64,000 nt of DNA from Rhizobiales bacterium SYSU XM002. Lineage in GTDB: Bacteria; Pseudomonadota; Alphaproteobacteria; Rhizobiales; Beijerinckiaceae. The notes below the pieces were generated by a model. The model had not been told where the DNA came from. It saw only the letters and a list, made by a program, of their open reading frames with translations, and searched no databases. This document shows positions 32,867-43,436 of this stretch, one piece after another. The stretch covers positions 620,001 through 684,000 of the forward strand of contig VWVY01000001.1 in assembly GCA_009846685.1 (NCBI GenBank). Direction: 5' to 3'. The translations under genes were made by a program, and so were the position numbers. Numbering within the stretch: the first letter of the stretch is position 1; each line of letters begins with the position of its first letter.

Positions 32867-33322
32867 ATGACCGAACCTGTGATCCGTCGATCGTTTTTCA
32901 AGACCATGCTGGCAGGTGTCGCCGGCCTCGGCAGCGTGCTGGCCACGACGAAAGCGCAAGCCGCAACGCCGAAGCAGAAGGTCGCCTACCATCTCGCGGA
33001 CGCGGAGAAGGTCGCCTTCGTACTTGGCAACATCCGCAACCATATCGAGGGCGTCGGTGGGGCACAGAACGTCGAGATCGCGCTGGTCGTGCATGGCCCG
33101 GCGCTGAAGGCCTTCCACGAGATGAGCGCCAACGAGAAGATCAAGGAAGCGGTTGCCGGCCTGCACAAAGACGGTCTCGCGCTCAACGCCTGCGGTAACA
33201 CCATGCGCGCGCAGACCGTGGACCTGAAGGACCTGCTGCCCGGCTTCATCAAGGCCGACCAGGGCGGCGTCGTTCGCCTGTGCGAACTTCAGCAGCAAGG
33301 CTATCTCTACCTGCGCCCGTGA
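32867..33322 (+). CDS. Exported DsrE/DsrF-like protein
   Basis: The 151-residue protein has a twin-arginine-like signal (VIRRSFFKTMLAGVAGL, cleavage near AQAATP). The mature domain is DsrE/F-like: KVAYHLADAEKVAFVLGNIRNHIEG, IALVVHGPALKAF and a conserved cysteine in ALNACGNTM, where sulfur-carrying relatives have the active Cys. GGAGG precedes the ATG at six bases. Exported DsrE-like proteins may act in periplasmic sulfur handling (inference). It lies 16 bases from the end of the convergent secreted protein. Confidence 0.85.
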   Translation: MTEPVIRRSFFKTMLAGVAGLGSVLATTKAQAATPKQKVAYHLADAEKVAFVLGNIRNHIEGVGGAQNVEIALVVHGPALKAFHEMSANEKIKEAVAGLHKDGLALNACGNTMRAQTVDLKDLLPGFIKADQGGVVRLCELQQQGYLYLRP

Positions 33323-33338
33323 CGCGCTGCCGGTGGCG

Positions 33339-34127
33339 TCACTTCAGCCGGATATAGATTCCGGTAAAGCTGACGTTGGCGCCACCGCAACCGACATTGT
33401 CCTCAACAACGAGATAGCGGCCGATCAACTGGAGCCGAGCGCGGCATTCGGATCGATCTGTCTCGTCCCACGGTTTCGTCGGATCGATGTAATCCTCGCC
33501 GATTGCGAGCAGGTTGCCCTGCGGTTTCCGCTCACCCTCCATCTCGCCGACATTGATCGCGCCGCGAGCGACCCGACCCGGATCGGCAGAGCCATAGGAG
33601 GCCTGCCCCACGACCTTGAGCGCCCCGTCCGGCAGCGCGCTGATCTCGATATCGGCCTCGGCCGAGCGCGACCACTTGCCGACCCAGTCCGACGGCTTGG
33701 CGGGAGGCACTGCCACAGGCTGGAGATTTGCGGACGGAATGTAGCCATTGGTCTCCGGAAATTGACCCTTTACCCGTTTGGCGTTGGGCGCGAGATAGAC
33801 CACGCAGCGGTAGGCGTTGTTGGTCCAGCCGGCGAGCACCTCGTCTCCCGGAACGACAAAGCCCTTGCGCTGGCACGCCGCCGTCTCCGAGGGGCAGCCG
33901 CTCTTCGGCTTCTCCAGATCATCAAGCCGAAAATGGACGCGCTTGTCGGTCGAAACGACTTTCATCAGCGTGATCGGGATATTCTCGCCGAAGACCTGAA
34001 CACCGGGGCAGATGTTGCGCTCGTTCAGGCTGGGAAACTTGGGCGCAGTCTGCGCGGCGGCAAAGCCGGTGCCCGCAACGAGGGCGGCGGCGACGAGGGC
34101 GGAACGGAACGGCGTATCGATCATCAT
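33339..34127 (-). CDS. Secreted protein of unknown function downstream of suf
   Basis: The 262-residue product has a signal peptide (MMIDTPFRSALVAAALVAG, cleaved near AAAQT) and several cysteines in pairs-like positions (ICPG, GCPSETAACQ, YRCVV, SECRA, NVGCGG), suggesting disulfides. The middle contains WVGKWSRSAEADIEI and GYIPSANLQPV, a lipocalin-like or heparinase-unlike beta domain that I cannot name. It lies 44 bases downstream of sufT on the same strand, so it may be the tail of the suf transcript, although its compartment differs. Confidence 0.75.
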   Translation of the reverse strand: MMIDTPFRSALVAAALVAGTGFAAAQTAPKFPSLNERNICPGVQVFGENIPITLMKVVSTDKRVHFRLDDLEKPKSGCPSETAACQRKGFVVPGDEVLAGWTNNAYRCVVYLAPNAKRVKGQFPETNGYIPSANLQPVAVPPAKPSDWVGKWSRSAEADIEISALPDGALKVVGQASYGSADPGRVARGAINVGEMEGERKPQGNLLAIGEDYIDPTKPWDETDRSECRARLQLIGRYLVVEDNVGCGGANVSFTGIYIRLK

Positions 34128-34171
34128 GGGCCCTCGATATTGCGTGGCGCAGCGGCCGGATGTGCGTCAAC

Positions 34172-34597
34172 TCACCACATGTCGAGCGCGAAGCGGGCCT
34201 CGTCGGACATGCGACTCTGGTCCCACGGCGGATCAAAGGTCATGACAACCTTGCAACCGGTGATGCCCGGCACGTTCAGAACCGCGGTCTCGACCCAGCC
34301 CGGCATTTCACCCGCGACCGGACACCCCGGCGCCGTGAGCGTCATGTCGATGGTGATGAATCGGTCATCCGAAATGTCGATGCGGTAAATGAGCCCGAGT
34401 TCGTAGATATCGGCCGGGATTTCCGGATCGTAGACCGTCTTGAGCGCGCGGATGATGTCATCCGTGAGATTGTCGAGTTCCTCGGGAGAAAGCGGCGGCG
34501 ACACCGTCTTCGGCGCGACGGCGCTCTCCGGCGTTTTCGCCGCATCTTCGACCCCGATCGCGCCCGATCCTTCGTCCATTCCCGGTTCCACCGTCAT
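34172..34597 (-). CDS. sufT: SufT, DUF59/MIP18-family Fe-S maturation protein
   Basis: The 141-residue protein has a low-complexity N-terminal leader (about 35 residues) and a DUF59 domain with IIRALKTVYDPEIPADIYELGLIY, the TLTAPGCPVAGEMPGWVE motif with its conserved cysteine, and VVMTFDPPWDQSRMSDEAR. SufT helps mature Fe-S proteins. It follows sufS by nine bases. The start may instead be the Met at 34579, which has a better ribosome site. Confidence 0.93.
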   Translation of the reverse strand: MTVEPGMDEGSGAIGVEDAAKTPESAVAPKTVSPPLSPEELDNLTDDIIRALKTVYDPEIPADIYELGLIYRIDISDDRFITIDMTLTAPGCPVAGEMPGWVETAVLNVPGITGCKVVMTFDPPWDQSRMSDEARFALDMW

Positions 34598-34606
34598 TTC
34601 AACGCA

Positions 34607-35830
34607 CTAACCAAAGAGCCTGTCTGCTCGGACAAGGGCCTCGGCAAGCCGATCCACGTCCTCACGGCTGTTATATAGGGCAAAACTCGCGCGGCAGGTA
34701 GCCGTGACGCCGAAACGCTTCAGGAGCGGCATCGTGCAATGCGTCCCGGCCCGTACCGCGACCCCCTGCCGATCGATCACCGTCGCGATGTCGTGCGCAT
34801 GTGCAGCCACGTGGCTGAAGGAGAGGATCGCCCCCTTCTCCCGCGCCCGGCCGATGATGCGAAGCGAATTGATCGCCGAGAGCCGCTCGGTCGCATAGGC
34901 GAGAAGATCGTCCTCGTGCGCGCGAATCGCCGCCTTGCCAACCGCATTGACGTAGTCGATCGCGGCGCCAAGCCCGATCGCCTGCACCAGCGGCGGCGTG
35001 CCGGCCTCGAACCGGTGCGGCGGGTCGCCATAGGTGACGCCCTCCTCGGAAACCTCGCGGATCATCTCGCCGCCGCCGAGGAAGGGCGGCAGCTTGTCGA
35101 GCCACGCACGCTTGCCGTAGAGCACGCCGATGCCGGACGGTCCGTAGAGCTTGTGGCCGGTCATGACGTAGAAATCCGCGTCGAGATCGCGGACATCGAT
35201 ATCGAGATGCACGGCGGCCTGACTGCCATCCACCACCACCGGGATGCCGCGCGCATGGGCAAGGCGGATCACATCCTTGACCGGCACGATGGTACCGAGC
35301 GCGTTCGACATCTGCGTGATGGCGACAACCTTCGTCTTCGGCCCGAGCAGCTTCTCGAATTCGCCGAGGAGGAAGTTGCCGTCCTCGTCAACCGGCGACC
35401 ACTTGATCACCGCCCCGTGCCGCTCGCGCCAGAAATGCCACGGCACGATGTTGGAATGGTGCTCCATGATCGAGAGCACAATCTCGTCGTCAGCGCCAAG
35501 GTTGAGATGCCGCCCGAGCGAGGAGGCCACGAGATTGAGGCTCTCCGAGGCGTTCTTGGTGAAGATGATCTCCTCGACTGTCCCGGCATTGAGGAAGGCG
35601 CGCACTTTCTCGCGCGCGGCCTCGTAGGCATCGGTCGCGGCATTGGCGAGATAGTGAAGGCCCCGATGGACGTTGGCGTATTCGCTCTCGTAGGCCTGCC
35701 GCATGCGATCCAGCACCTGCACCGGCTTTTGCGCCGAGGCGGCATTGTCGAGGTAGGTCAGCGGTTTGCCATAGGGCTGGAGCGAAAGCGCGGGGAAATC
35801 CGCGCGAATGCGGGCGAGATCAAAGACCAT
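34607..35830 (-). CDS. sufS: Cysteine desulfurase SufS
   Basis: SufS is a PLP enzyme that removes sulfur from cysteine for cluster assembly. The 407-residue type II desulfurase has the PLP lysine in MTGHKLYGPSGIG and the catalytic cysteine in RAGTHCTMPLLKRFG. Its ATG lies inside the end of the VOC gene (11-base overlap), so the two are translationally coupled. It is the second desulfurase of the operon. Length is normal. Confidence 0.97.
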   Translation of the reverse strand: MVFDLARIRADFPALSLQPYGKPLTYLDNAASAQKPVQVLDRMRQAYESEYANVHRGLHYLANAATDAYEAAREKVRAFLNAGTVEEIIFTKNASESLNLVASSLGRHLNLGADDEIVLSIMEHHSNIVPWHFWRERHGAVIKWSPVDEDGNFLLGEFEKLLGPKTKVVAITQMSNALGTIVPVKDVIRLAHARGIPVVVDGSQAAVHLDIDVRDLDADFYVMTGHKLYGPSGIGVLYGKRAWLDKLPPFLGGGEMIREVSEEGVTYGDPPHRFEAGTPPLVQAIGLGAAIDYVNAVGKAAIRAHEDDLLAYATERLSAINSLRIIGRAREKGAILSFSHVAAHAHDIATVIDRQGVAVRAGTHCTMPLLKRFGVTATCRASFALYNSREDVDRLAEALVRADRLFG

Positions 35831-36218
35831 GGTAGCTCATGAATTCCAGAAGCGAGCCATCAGGGTCGCGGAAATACACGCTGGTGCCCGGCCCGCGCGC
35901 GCCGTTGCGCGCTACCGGCCCGAGTTCCACCACAACGCCGTGGCCTTCGAGATGGGCTATCGCGGTCGAGAGCGGGCCATCCCAGCAGAAACAGATGTCG
36001 GAGTTGCCCGGCATCACCGGCAAGCGCGCCACAGGAATCGCCTCGACACCCGGACCGTGACAGTTGAGCTGCTGTTGACCGAGCCGGAAGGCATAGCCCT
36101 TGCCGCGTTCGACCGCCTCGCAGCCAACAATCTCAGTGTAAAACGCTTTCGCCCGCTCCCAATCGGAAACGTGGATCACGCAGTGATCGAGACTGACTGG
36201 TAGGGGTTGCTCAGCCAT
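35820..36218 (-). CDS. VOC-family (glyoxalase/dioxygenase-fold) protein in the suf operon
   Basis: The 132-residue protein is a one-module vicinal-oxygen-chelate protein: LDHCVIHVSDWERAKAFYTEIVG at the start and SVYFRDPDGSLLEFMSY at the end, with the His and Glu that usually bind metal. The function cannot be fixed between glyoxalase, resistance and dioxygenase roles. It sits between a tautomerase and sufS and overlaps sufS by 11 bases, so it is firmly part of the transcript. Confidence 0.87.
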   Translation of the reverse strand: MAEQPLPVSLDHCVIHVSDWERAKAFYTEIVGCEAVERGKGYAFRLGQQQLNCHGPGVEAIPVARLPVMPGNSDICFCWDGPLSTAIAHLEGHGVVVELGPVARNGARGPGTSVYFRDPDGSLLEFMSYHGL

Positions 36219-36230
36219 GCCGCACCATCA

Positions 36231-36440
36231 TCACTTCGCCTTCTCCGCGCGCTTGCGGCGTTCGTCGACCAACAGGCCGCCCTGCCCCCAATCCTCGGTC
36301 GAGACCTCCTGGAACACGATATGCGTGTTCTCCGGATTCTTGCCGAGCACGCGCACGAGGCTATCCGTGAAATCGCGGACGATTTCGGCCTTCTGCTCAC
36401 GCGTTGGCCCCTTGAGGCACTGGATGGTGATGACCGGCAT
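36231..36440 (-). CDS. 4-oxalocrotonate tautomerase-family protein
   Basis: The 69-residue protein begins MPVITIQCLKGPTREQK; cleavage of Met would expose the catalytic Pro1 of this family, and the REQK region and the C-terminal basic tail (DERRKRAEKAK) fit. Tautomerases of this type isomerise oxo acids, but no aromatic pathway is present here. Its ATG overlaps the sufD stop as TGATG, tying its translation to sufD. An unusual member of a suf operon. Confidence 0.85.
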   Translation of the reverse strand: MPVITIQCLKGPTREQKAEIVRDFTDSLVRVLGKNPENTHIVFQEVSTEDWGQGGLLVDERRKRAEKAK

Positions 36441-37705
36441 CAGCTTTCCTTTCGCGCGCGCATCCAGTCCGACACACGGGCGGCCAGCGCCTCGCGCACG
36501 CCGTCGTGGGTGACAGCTTCAAGCGCCTCGTCGATGAACGCCTCGACCAGCAACGCCTCGGCTTCGACGCGCGGCAACCCGCGCGCCATCAGGTAGAAAA
36601 GCTGGCTGTCGTCGAGTGCGCCGCAGGTCGCGCCGTGCGCGCAGACGACATCATCGGCAAAGATTTCAAGCTCAGGCTTGTTCGACATTGCTGCTTCGTC
36701 CGAAAGCAGAAGCGCGTTAGAGGCCATCTGCCCGTCGGTCTTCTGCGCGTGCGGGCGGACGATGATCTTGCCTTGAAACACGCCCTGAGCCTCGCCGTCG
36801 ATCACCGAGCGGAACAGTTCCCGGCTCTCGCCGTGCGGGACGGCGTGATCCACGACAAGCGTGTTGTCCGCGTGCTGGCGGCCTTTGAGTATTGTCGCGC
36901 CGTTGAGGCGAAGCTTCGCGTTCTCACCGGCGTAGGTGATGAAGCTCTGGTGGCGCGAGATCTCGCCGCCGGTGGTGAAATTGAGCGAGGAGAGCTCGGC
37001 TTCCGTGCCGATTTTCGCGGCCAGCGTCGAGAGCATCAGCGCCTTGTCGCCGCCCGCGTTAAGGCGGATATGCTCGACCTTGGCGCCCTCTCCGATCAGC
37101 AGTTCGACAACAGCGTTCTTCTGGTAGGCGACACCATTCGGCCCGGTATGGCTCTCGATAAGTGTGAACGACACGCCGGGCGCGACCTCGACGATGATGC
37201 GCGGCATGACCGAGCGGCGATCCTCGACATATTCGGCGAAAGCCAGATGCAGCGTGGCATCGCCCGTCACCTTCAGGAACAGCCCCTCGCGGCATAGCGC
37301 GGTGTTGAGATCGACGACGCTGTCGATCGCCTCGCCCATCGCGACACCGAGCGCGGCGCGACCCGCTTTTAACGCCACCGCAAGCGGCAGCATCTCGACA
37401 CCCGCCGACACTTTGCCATCAACAAGGCGGCCATTGGCGATCACGAGGCGGTGCGGCAGGTCGTCGAATTCGAGCGCGCCAAGCGCCGAGGTCTCGCCCG
37501 CCACCGGCGGCGCCTCGCGCAGGAGGTTGCGCAAATCCGTATAATGCCAGCTTTCGACACGCTTCGAGGGCAGGCCCGCCTTCTCGAAACGCTCAAACGC
37601 CGCCGCTCGCGCTTCCGCCGCACCGGGGAGCGTGGCCTTCTCAGCGTGATAGCGCTCGATCAGCGCCATTTCGGCGGCCGTCCGCATGGGAAGGATCGCC
37701 GCCAT
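36440..37705 (-). CDS. sufD: Fe-S cluster assembly protein SufD
   Basis: SufD forms the SufBC2D scaffold. The 421-residue protein contains the family's C-terminal core: NTLVVDHAVPHGESRELFRSV, GVFQGKIIVRPHAQKTDGQM, and the conserved EIFADDVVCAHGATCGALDD. Its ATG overlaps the sufC stop (TGATG), and its own stop overlaps the next ATG in the same way. The weaker conserved N-terminal half is normal for SufD. A GTG one codon upstream is possible. Confidence 0.96.
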   Translation of the reverse strand: MAAILPMRTAAEMALIERYHAEKATLPGAAEARAAAFERFEKAGLPSKRVESWHYTDLRNLLREAPPVAGETSALGALEFDDLPHRLVIANGRLVDGKVSAGVEMLPLAVALKAGRAALGVAMGEAIDSVVDLNTALCREGLFLKVTGDATLHLAFAEYVEDRRSVMPRIIVEVAPGVSFTLIESHTGPNGVAYQKNAVVELLIGEGAKVEHIRLNAGGDKALMLSTLAAKIGTEAELSSLNFTTGGEISRHQSFITYAGENAKLRLNGATILKGRQHADNTLVVDHAVPHGESRELFRSVIDGEAQGVFQGKIIVRPHAQKTDGQMASNALLLSDEAAMSNKPELEIFADDVVCAHGATCGALDDSQLFYLMARGLPRVEAEALLVEAFIDEALEAVTHDGVREALAARVSDWMRARKES

Positions 37706-38451
37706 CACGCCGCCTCGACGTAATCGGCGTAACCGTTCTTCTCGAGTTCGAGCGCGAGTTCCTTGCCGCCCGATTTGACGATCCGGCCCTTGGCCATGAC
37801 ATGCACGGTGTCCGGCACGATATGGTCGAGCAGGCGCTGGTAATGGGTGATGACCAGCATCCCGCGCGAAGGTCCACGCAACGCATTCACGCCCTCGGCG
37901 ACGATGCGCAGCGCGTCGATATCGAGGCCCGAGTCGGTCTCGTCAAGGATGCAGAACGACGGGTCGAGCAGCGACATCTGCAGGATTTCCATGCGCTTCT
38001 TCTCGCCGCCAGAGAAGCCGACGTTGAGCGGGCGCTTGAGCATATCCGGGTTGATGCCGAGCTTTGCCGCGGCCTCGCGCACGCGCTTCATGAAGTCGCC
38101 GGGCGTGAGTTCCTCCTCGCCGCGCGCTTTGCGCTGGGCGTTCATCGCCGCCTTGAGGAAGGTCATGGTCGCAACGCCCGGAATTTCCAGCGGATACTGG
38201 AACGCGAGGAACAGACCCGCCGCCGCGCGCTCGTTCGGTTCCATCTCAAGCACGCTCTGGCCGTTGAGGAGGATTTCGCCCTCGGTGATCTCGTAATCCT
38301 CCTTGCCGGCGATGACATAGGAGAGCGTCGATTTACCGGAGCCGTTGGGCCCCATGATCGCCGCCACCTCGCCCGCCTTCACGGTGAGCGTGAGGCCGTT
38401 GAGGATCTTCTTGCCGTCGATCTCGACGTGGAGGTTCTTGATTTCAAGCAT
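37705..38451 (-). CDS. sufC: Fe-S cluster assembly ATPase SufC
   Basis: SufC is the ABC-type ATPase of the SufBCD scaffold. The 248-residue protein has Walker [15 protein letters not shown], the signature [13 protein letters not shown] and Walker [12 protein letters not shown] with the SufC-typical DETDSGLD, and the H-loop VITHYQRLL. It lies 39 bases downstream of sufB and overlaps sufD by one base. Length is normal. Confidence 0.98.
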   Translation of the reverse strand: MLEIKNLHVEIDGKKILNGLTLTVKAGEVAAIMGPNGSGKSTLSYVIAGKEDYEITEGEILLNGQSVLEMEPNERAAAGLFLAFQYPLEIPGVATMTFLKAAMNAQRKARGEEELTPGDFMKRVREAAAKLGINPDMLKRPLNVGFSGGEKKRMEILQMSLLDPSFCILDETDSGLDIDALRIVAEGVNALRGPSRGMLVITHYQRLLDHIVPDTVHVMAKGRIVKSGGKELALELEKNGYADYVEAA

Positions 38452-38490
38452 GGGTTTGTTCCGTCGATCTGAATCAATGTGTGAGCCGGC

Positions 38491-39960
<1,470 letters not shown>

Positions 39961-40006
39961 TCATCCTCCTCTTCGGCTTCAAGGGCCGAGGGTTGTTCAA
40001 CTTACA

Positions 40007-41158
40007 CTATGCGGCATCCATCTTCGCTCTACGCGACAACTGGCGCTCAAGCGAGGAAAGGCAACGCTCCAGTTCTTCCTCTGTCGTCGTCGGTCCGATG
40101 GAGACCCGGATCGCCCCGGTCCGCACCCAATCCGGCTGCTCCATCGCCGCGAGGACATGGCTCGCTTTCACCTTGCCCGACGAACAGGCCGAGCCGCTCG
40201 ATACAGCAACACCGTCGAGATCAAAAGCGATCAGCGCCTTTTCCGCCGTTAATCCCGGGATGGCGAAACAGCTCGTGTTCGGCAAGCGCGGCGCGCCTTC
40301 GCTCAGGATGCGAGCTTCCGGCGCCAAGCGATTCAGGCGACTCTCGAATTCATCGCGGAGTTGACTCATTTTCCGAGGCACATCCTGCGCAGAAAGAACC
40401 GCCTGCGCCGCCGCGCCCATACCGGCGATGCCCGGCAGGTTCTCGGTGCCGCCGCGCTGCCCGCGCTCCTGCCCGCCCCCAGCGATGAAGGTTCGCGCCA
40501 ATCGCGTCCGGCTGTCGGGAAACACAATTGCGCCGACGCCCTTCGGCCCGCCGAACTTGTGTGACGAGAGGATCAATGCATCCGCGCGAAGCGCCGAAAT
40601 ATCGACCGCGATACGCCCCGGTGCCTGAACCGCGTCGACGATCAACGCGCCGCCGGCAGCATGAACGATATCCGCCAGCACCGGGATATCCTGCACAACG
40701 CCGGTTTCGTTGTTGGCAAGCTGGGCCGCCACCAGCGCCGGACCGGCCTCGGCGAGAATGGCAGTCAGTGCAGCCGCGTTGATAACGCCCTTCGCATCGA
40801 CAGGAATCACCCGTGCATCCCGCCCCGCCGACGCGATGACAGCCGCGTGCTCGATGGCGGAAACCATCGGCACCAAGGAGCAAGCGATATCCTTGCCACA
40901 ACAACCCGACAGCCCCGCCGAAAACAGTGCATTCGCGGCCTCAGTCGCGCCAGACGTGAAGACAGTGTTTTCCGCTTCACCACCGACCAGTGCCGCAACA
41001 TCCGCGCGCGCCTGCTCCATCTTCGCACGCGCCGCACGCCCCTCGGCATGCACGGATGACGGATTGCCCACGAGATCCAGCGCCGCGAGCACAGCCTCGC
41101 GCGCTGCAGGCAGCAGCGGCGCGGTCGCGTTCCAGTCGAGGTAGGCGCGATGACTCAT
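40007..41158 (-). CDS. NifS/IscS-type cysteine desulfurase
   Basis: The 383-residue type I desulfurase heads the suf operon, as in many Hyphomicrobiales. It has the PLP lysine in ILSSHKFGGPKGVG, the GGGQERGQRGGTEN loop and the mobile cysteine in AVSSGSACSSGKVKASHVL. It supplies sulfur to SufBCD or to another acceptor; a second desulfurase (SufS) is encoded later in the operon. The ribosome site is weak. The Irr-like palindrome lies about 125 bases upstream. Confidence 0.95.
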   Translation of the reverse strand: MSHRAYLDWNATAPLLPAAREAVLAALDLVGNPSSVHAEGRAARAKMEQARADVAALVGGEAENTVFTSGATEAANALFSAGLSGCCGKDIACSLVPMVSAIEHAAVIASAGRDARVIPVDAKGVINAAALTAILAEAGPALVAAQLANNETGVVQDIPVLADIVHAAGGALIVDAVQAPGRIAVDISALRADALILSSHKFGGPKGVGAIVFPDSRTRLARTFIAGGGQERGQRGGTENLPGIAGMGAAAQAVLSAQDVPRKMSQLRDEFESRLNRLAPEARILSEGAPRLPNTSCFAIPGLTAEKALIAFDLDGVAVSSGSACSSGKVKASHVLAAMEQPDWVRTGAIRVSIGPTTTEEELERCLSSLERQLSRRAKMDAA

Positions 41159-41281
41159 AGGTTACCCGGCGAAAATGCCAATGATCGGAGGCCGATCGAC
41201 GAAAACCTTCGCATTTCGCGCGCCGCTATGCTAACGCCCGGCTCCTGCGGTGTTTCAGCGAGACATCCGGTGGCGACGTAG

Positions 41282-41298
41282 TTTAGAATTATTCTAAG
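41282..41298. promoter_or_regulatory. Irr-type iron control element upstream of the suf operon
   Basis: TTTAGAATTATTCTAAG contains the perfect palindrome TTAGAA-TTA-TTCTAA. It matches the known iron-control-element pattern bound by Irr in Hyphomicrobiales. It lies 124 bases from the suf start on one side and 116 bases from the hydrolase start on the other, so either or both may respond to iron. Binding is inferred from the motif only. Confidence 0.75.
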
Positions 41299-41413
41299 AA
41301 ACGTTCCACATCCTATTACTTAGCGGGCGCGGGTGACGCGTCAAGCCAAACATGCACGGCCCTGCCAATTTGACACCGAATGGCGGGGAATGCAGGCCAA
41401 GAGACGGAAAAAC

Positions 41414-42064
41414 ATGCCTGAAGTCATCTTCAATGGCCCCGAGGGACGCCTCGAAGGCCGCTACCAGCCGGCGAAGAAGAAGGGCGCGCCGATCGCGATC
41501 GTGCTGCATCCGCACCCGCAGTTCGGCGGGACGATGAACAACCAGATCGTCTACCAGCTCTTCTACACCTTCCACGAGCGCGGCTTTTCCGTGCTGCGCT
41601 TCAATTTCCGGGGCGTCGGCCGCTCGGAAGGCAACTTCGATCACGGCACGGGCGAACTTTCCGATGCCGCCGCCGCGCTCGACTGGATGCAGGCCGTCAA
41701 CCCGGATGCGCGCTCCTGCTGGATCGCCGGCGTCTCTTTCGGCGCCTGGATCGGCATGCAGCTGCTGATGCGCCGTCCGGAGATCGAGGGCTTCGTCTCG
41801 ATCGCGGCGATGGCGAACCGCTACGATTTCTCCTTCCTCGCCCCCTGCCCCTCCTCGGGCCTCTTCGTGCATGGCGACAAGGACCGCGTCGCCCCCGTGA
41901 ACGACGTCATCTCCGTCATCGACAAGGTGAAGGTGCAGAAAGGCGTCAAGCTTGATCATGCCGTCATCGAGGGAGCGAACCATTTCTTCGAGAACCGCGT
42001 CGATCAACTCGTCGGCACGGTGGGGGATTATCTCGACAGGCGTCTGGGGATCGTCAGGGACTGA
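41414..42064 (+). CDS. Alpha/beta hydrolase
   Basis: The 216-residue protein starts MPEVIFNGPEGRLEGRY, typical of this small hydrolase family, with the oxyanion region LHPHPQFGGTMNN, GRSEGNFD, the nucleophile elbow GVSFGAW (serine), and the late histidine in ANHFFENR. The substrate is unknown. The ATG at 41414 fits the family and has GGA at five bases; an in-frame ATG at 41390 is possible. A terminator follows. It diverges from suf and shares the Irr-box region. Confidence 0.87.
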   Translation: MPEVIFNGPEGRLEGRYQPAKKKGAPIAIVLHPHPQFGGTMNNQIVYQLFYTFHERGFSVLRFNFRGVGRSEGNFDHGTGELSDAAAALDWMQAVNPDARSCWIAGVSFGAWIGMQLLMRRPEIEGFVSIAAMANRYDFSFLAPCPSSGLFVHGDKDRVAPVNDVISVIDKVKVQKGVKLDHAVIEGANHFFENRVDQLVGTVGDYLDRRLGIVRD

Positions 42065-42092
42065 GCCTGACGGGAAACCGGACGCGAACCAG

Positions 42093-42120
42093 AAGGGCGG
42101 CAGAGGCCGCCCTTTTCTTT
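42093..42120 (+). terminator. Intrinsic terminator of the hydrolase gene
   Basis: Stem GGGCGGC/GCCGCCC with a small loop, followed by TTTTCTTTT, 30 bases after the hydrolase stop and before tyrS. Confidence 0.85.
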
Positions 42121-42168
42121 TGGCCCTCCTTGCTGTAGCCACCCGAAATCCAACGAAACGGTGCCGAC

Positions 42169-43428
42169 ATGTCCGACTTCACGCCGAAATCCGATTTCCT
42201 GCGCATCCTCCAGGAGCGCGGCTTCATCCATCAATGCTCCGATTTCGCCGGGCTCGATGCGCTGGCGGCCAAGGGCGATGTGGTGGCCTATGTCGGCTAC
42301 GATTGCACCGCGCCTTCGCTCCACATCGGTAACTTCCTCTCGATGATGATGCTCTACTGGCTCCAGCAATCGGGCAACAAGCCGATCACGCTGATGGGCG
42401 GCGGCACGACCCGCATCGGCGATCCCTCCGGCAAGGACGAGACCCGCGCCCTGCGCACCATCGCCGAGATCGACGCCAACAAGGAGGCGATCAAAGGCGT
42501 TTTCGCCAAGGTGCTGAAATTTGGCACCGGAAAAACCGATGCGGTGATGATCGACAACGCCGAGTGGCTGCCGGAACTGCACTGGATCGACATGCTGCGC
42601 GATGTCGGACGGCATTTCTCGGTCAATCGCATGCTCTCGATGGATTCGGTCAAGCTCAGACTCGAACGCGAGCAGGAGATGAGCTTCATCGAGTTCAACT
42701 ACATGATCGCGCAGAGCTACGATTTCGTGGAACTTTCCAAACGCCTCGGCTGCAACCTCCAGATGGGCGGTTCGGACCAATGGGGCAACATCATCATGGG
42801 TGTCGATCTCGGCCGCCGCATGGGCACCCACCAGCTCTACGCTCTGACGACGCCCCTGCTCACCACCGCCTCTGGCGCCAAGATGGGCAAGACCGCGCAG
42901 GGCGCGGTCTGGCTCAACGCCGACGCCTTCTCGCCTTACGATTTCTGGCAGTACTGGCGCTCGACCGAAGATGCCGATGTCGGCAAGTTCCTGCGCCTCT
43001 TCACGATCCTGCCGATGGACGAGATCGCCCGGCTTGAAAAACTCGGCGGTGCCGAGATCAACGAGGCCAAGAAGGTTCTCGCAACGGAAGCCACCGCGCT
43101 CCTTCATGGCCGCGAGGCTGCGCTCGCCGCACTGGAGACCGCGCGCATCACCTTCGAGGCCGGCGGCACAGCAGCCGATCTACCGACCGTCGAGATCGCC
43201 GTGAGCGAGCTTGAGGCCGGGCTTGGCGTGCTCTCGGCTTTCGTCAAGGCCGGGCTCGTCGCCTCGAACGGCGAGGCACGGCGACAGGTCCAAGCCGGCG
43301 GGCTCAGGGTCAACGACAGGCCGGTCACCAACCCGCAGGTGGCGCTCTCGCCGGCCGATGCGATCAATGCCGGCGCGATCAAGCTGTCCTTCGGCAAGAA
43401 GAAGCACGTCCTGCTGCGTCCGGTCTGA
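42169..43428 (+). CDS. tyrS: Tyrosine-tRNA ligase
   Basis: TyrRS charges tRNA-Tyr. The 419-residue class Ic enzyme has [15 protein letters not shown] (HIGH region), the GGSDQWGNI substrate loop, the KMSKS-like SGAKMGKT, and a C-terminal S4 RNA-binding domain ([26 protein letters not shown]). Length is normal. The ribosome site is modest (ACGG). It stands between a terminator and the convergent DUF3971 gene, which ends eight bases after its stop. Confidence 0.97.
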   Translation: MSDFTPKSDFLRILQERGFIHQCSDFAGLDALAAKGDVVAYVGYDCTAPSLHIGNFLSMMMLYWLQQSGNKPITLMGGGTTRIGDPSGKDETRALRTIAEIDANKEAIKGVFAKVLKFGTGKTDAVMIDNAEWLPELHWIDMLRDVGRHFSVNRMLSMDSVKLRLEREQEMSFIEFNYMIAQSYDFVELSKRLGCNLQMGGSDQWGNIIMGVDLGRRMGTHQLYALTTPLLTTASGAKMGKTAQGAVWLNADAFSPYDFWQYWRSTEDADVGKFLRLFTILPMDEIARLEKLGGAEINEAKKVLATEATALLHGREAALAALETARITFEAGGTAADLPTVEIAVSELEAGLGVLSAFVKAGLVASNGEARRQVQAGGLRVNDRPVTNPQVALSPADAINAGAIKLSFGKKKHVLLRPV

Positions 43429-43436
43429 TCCGGGCG

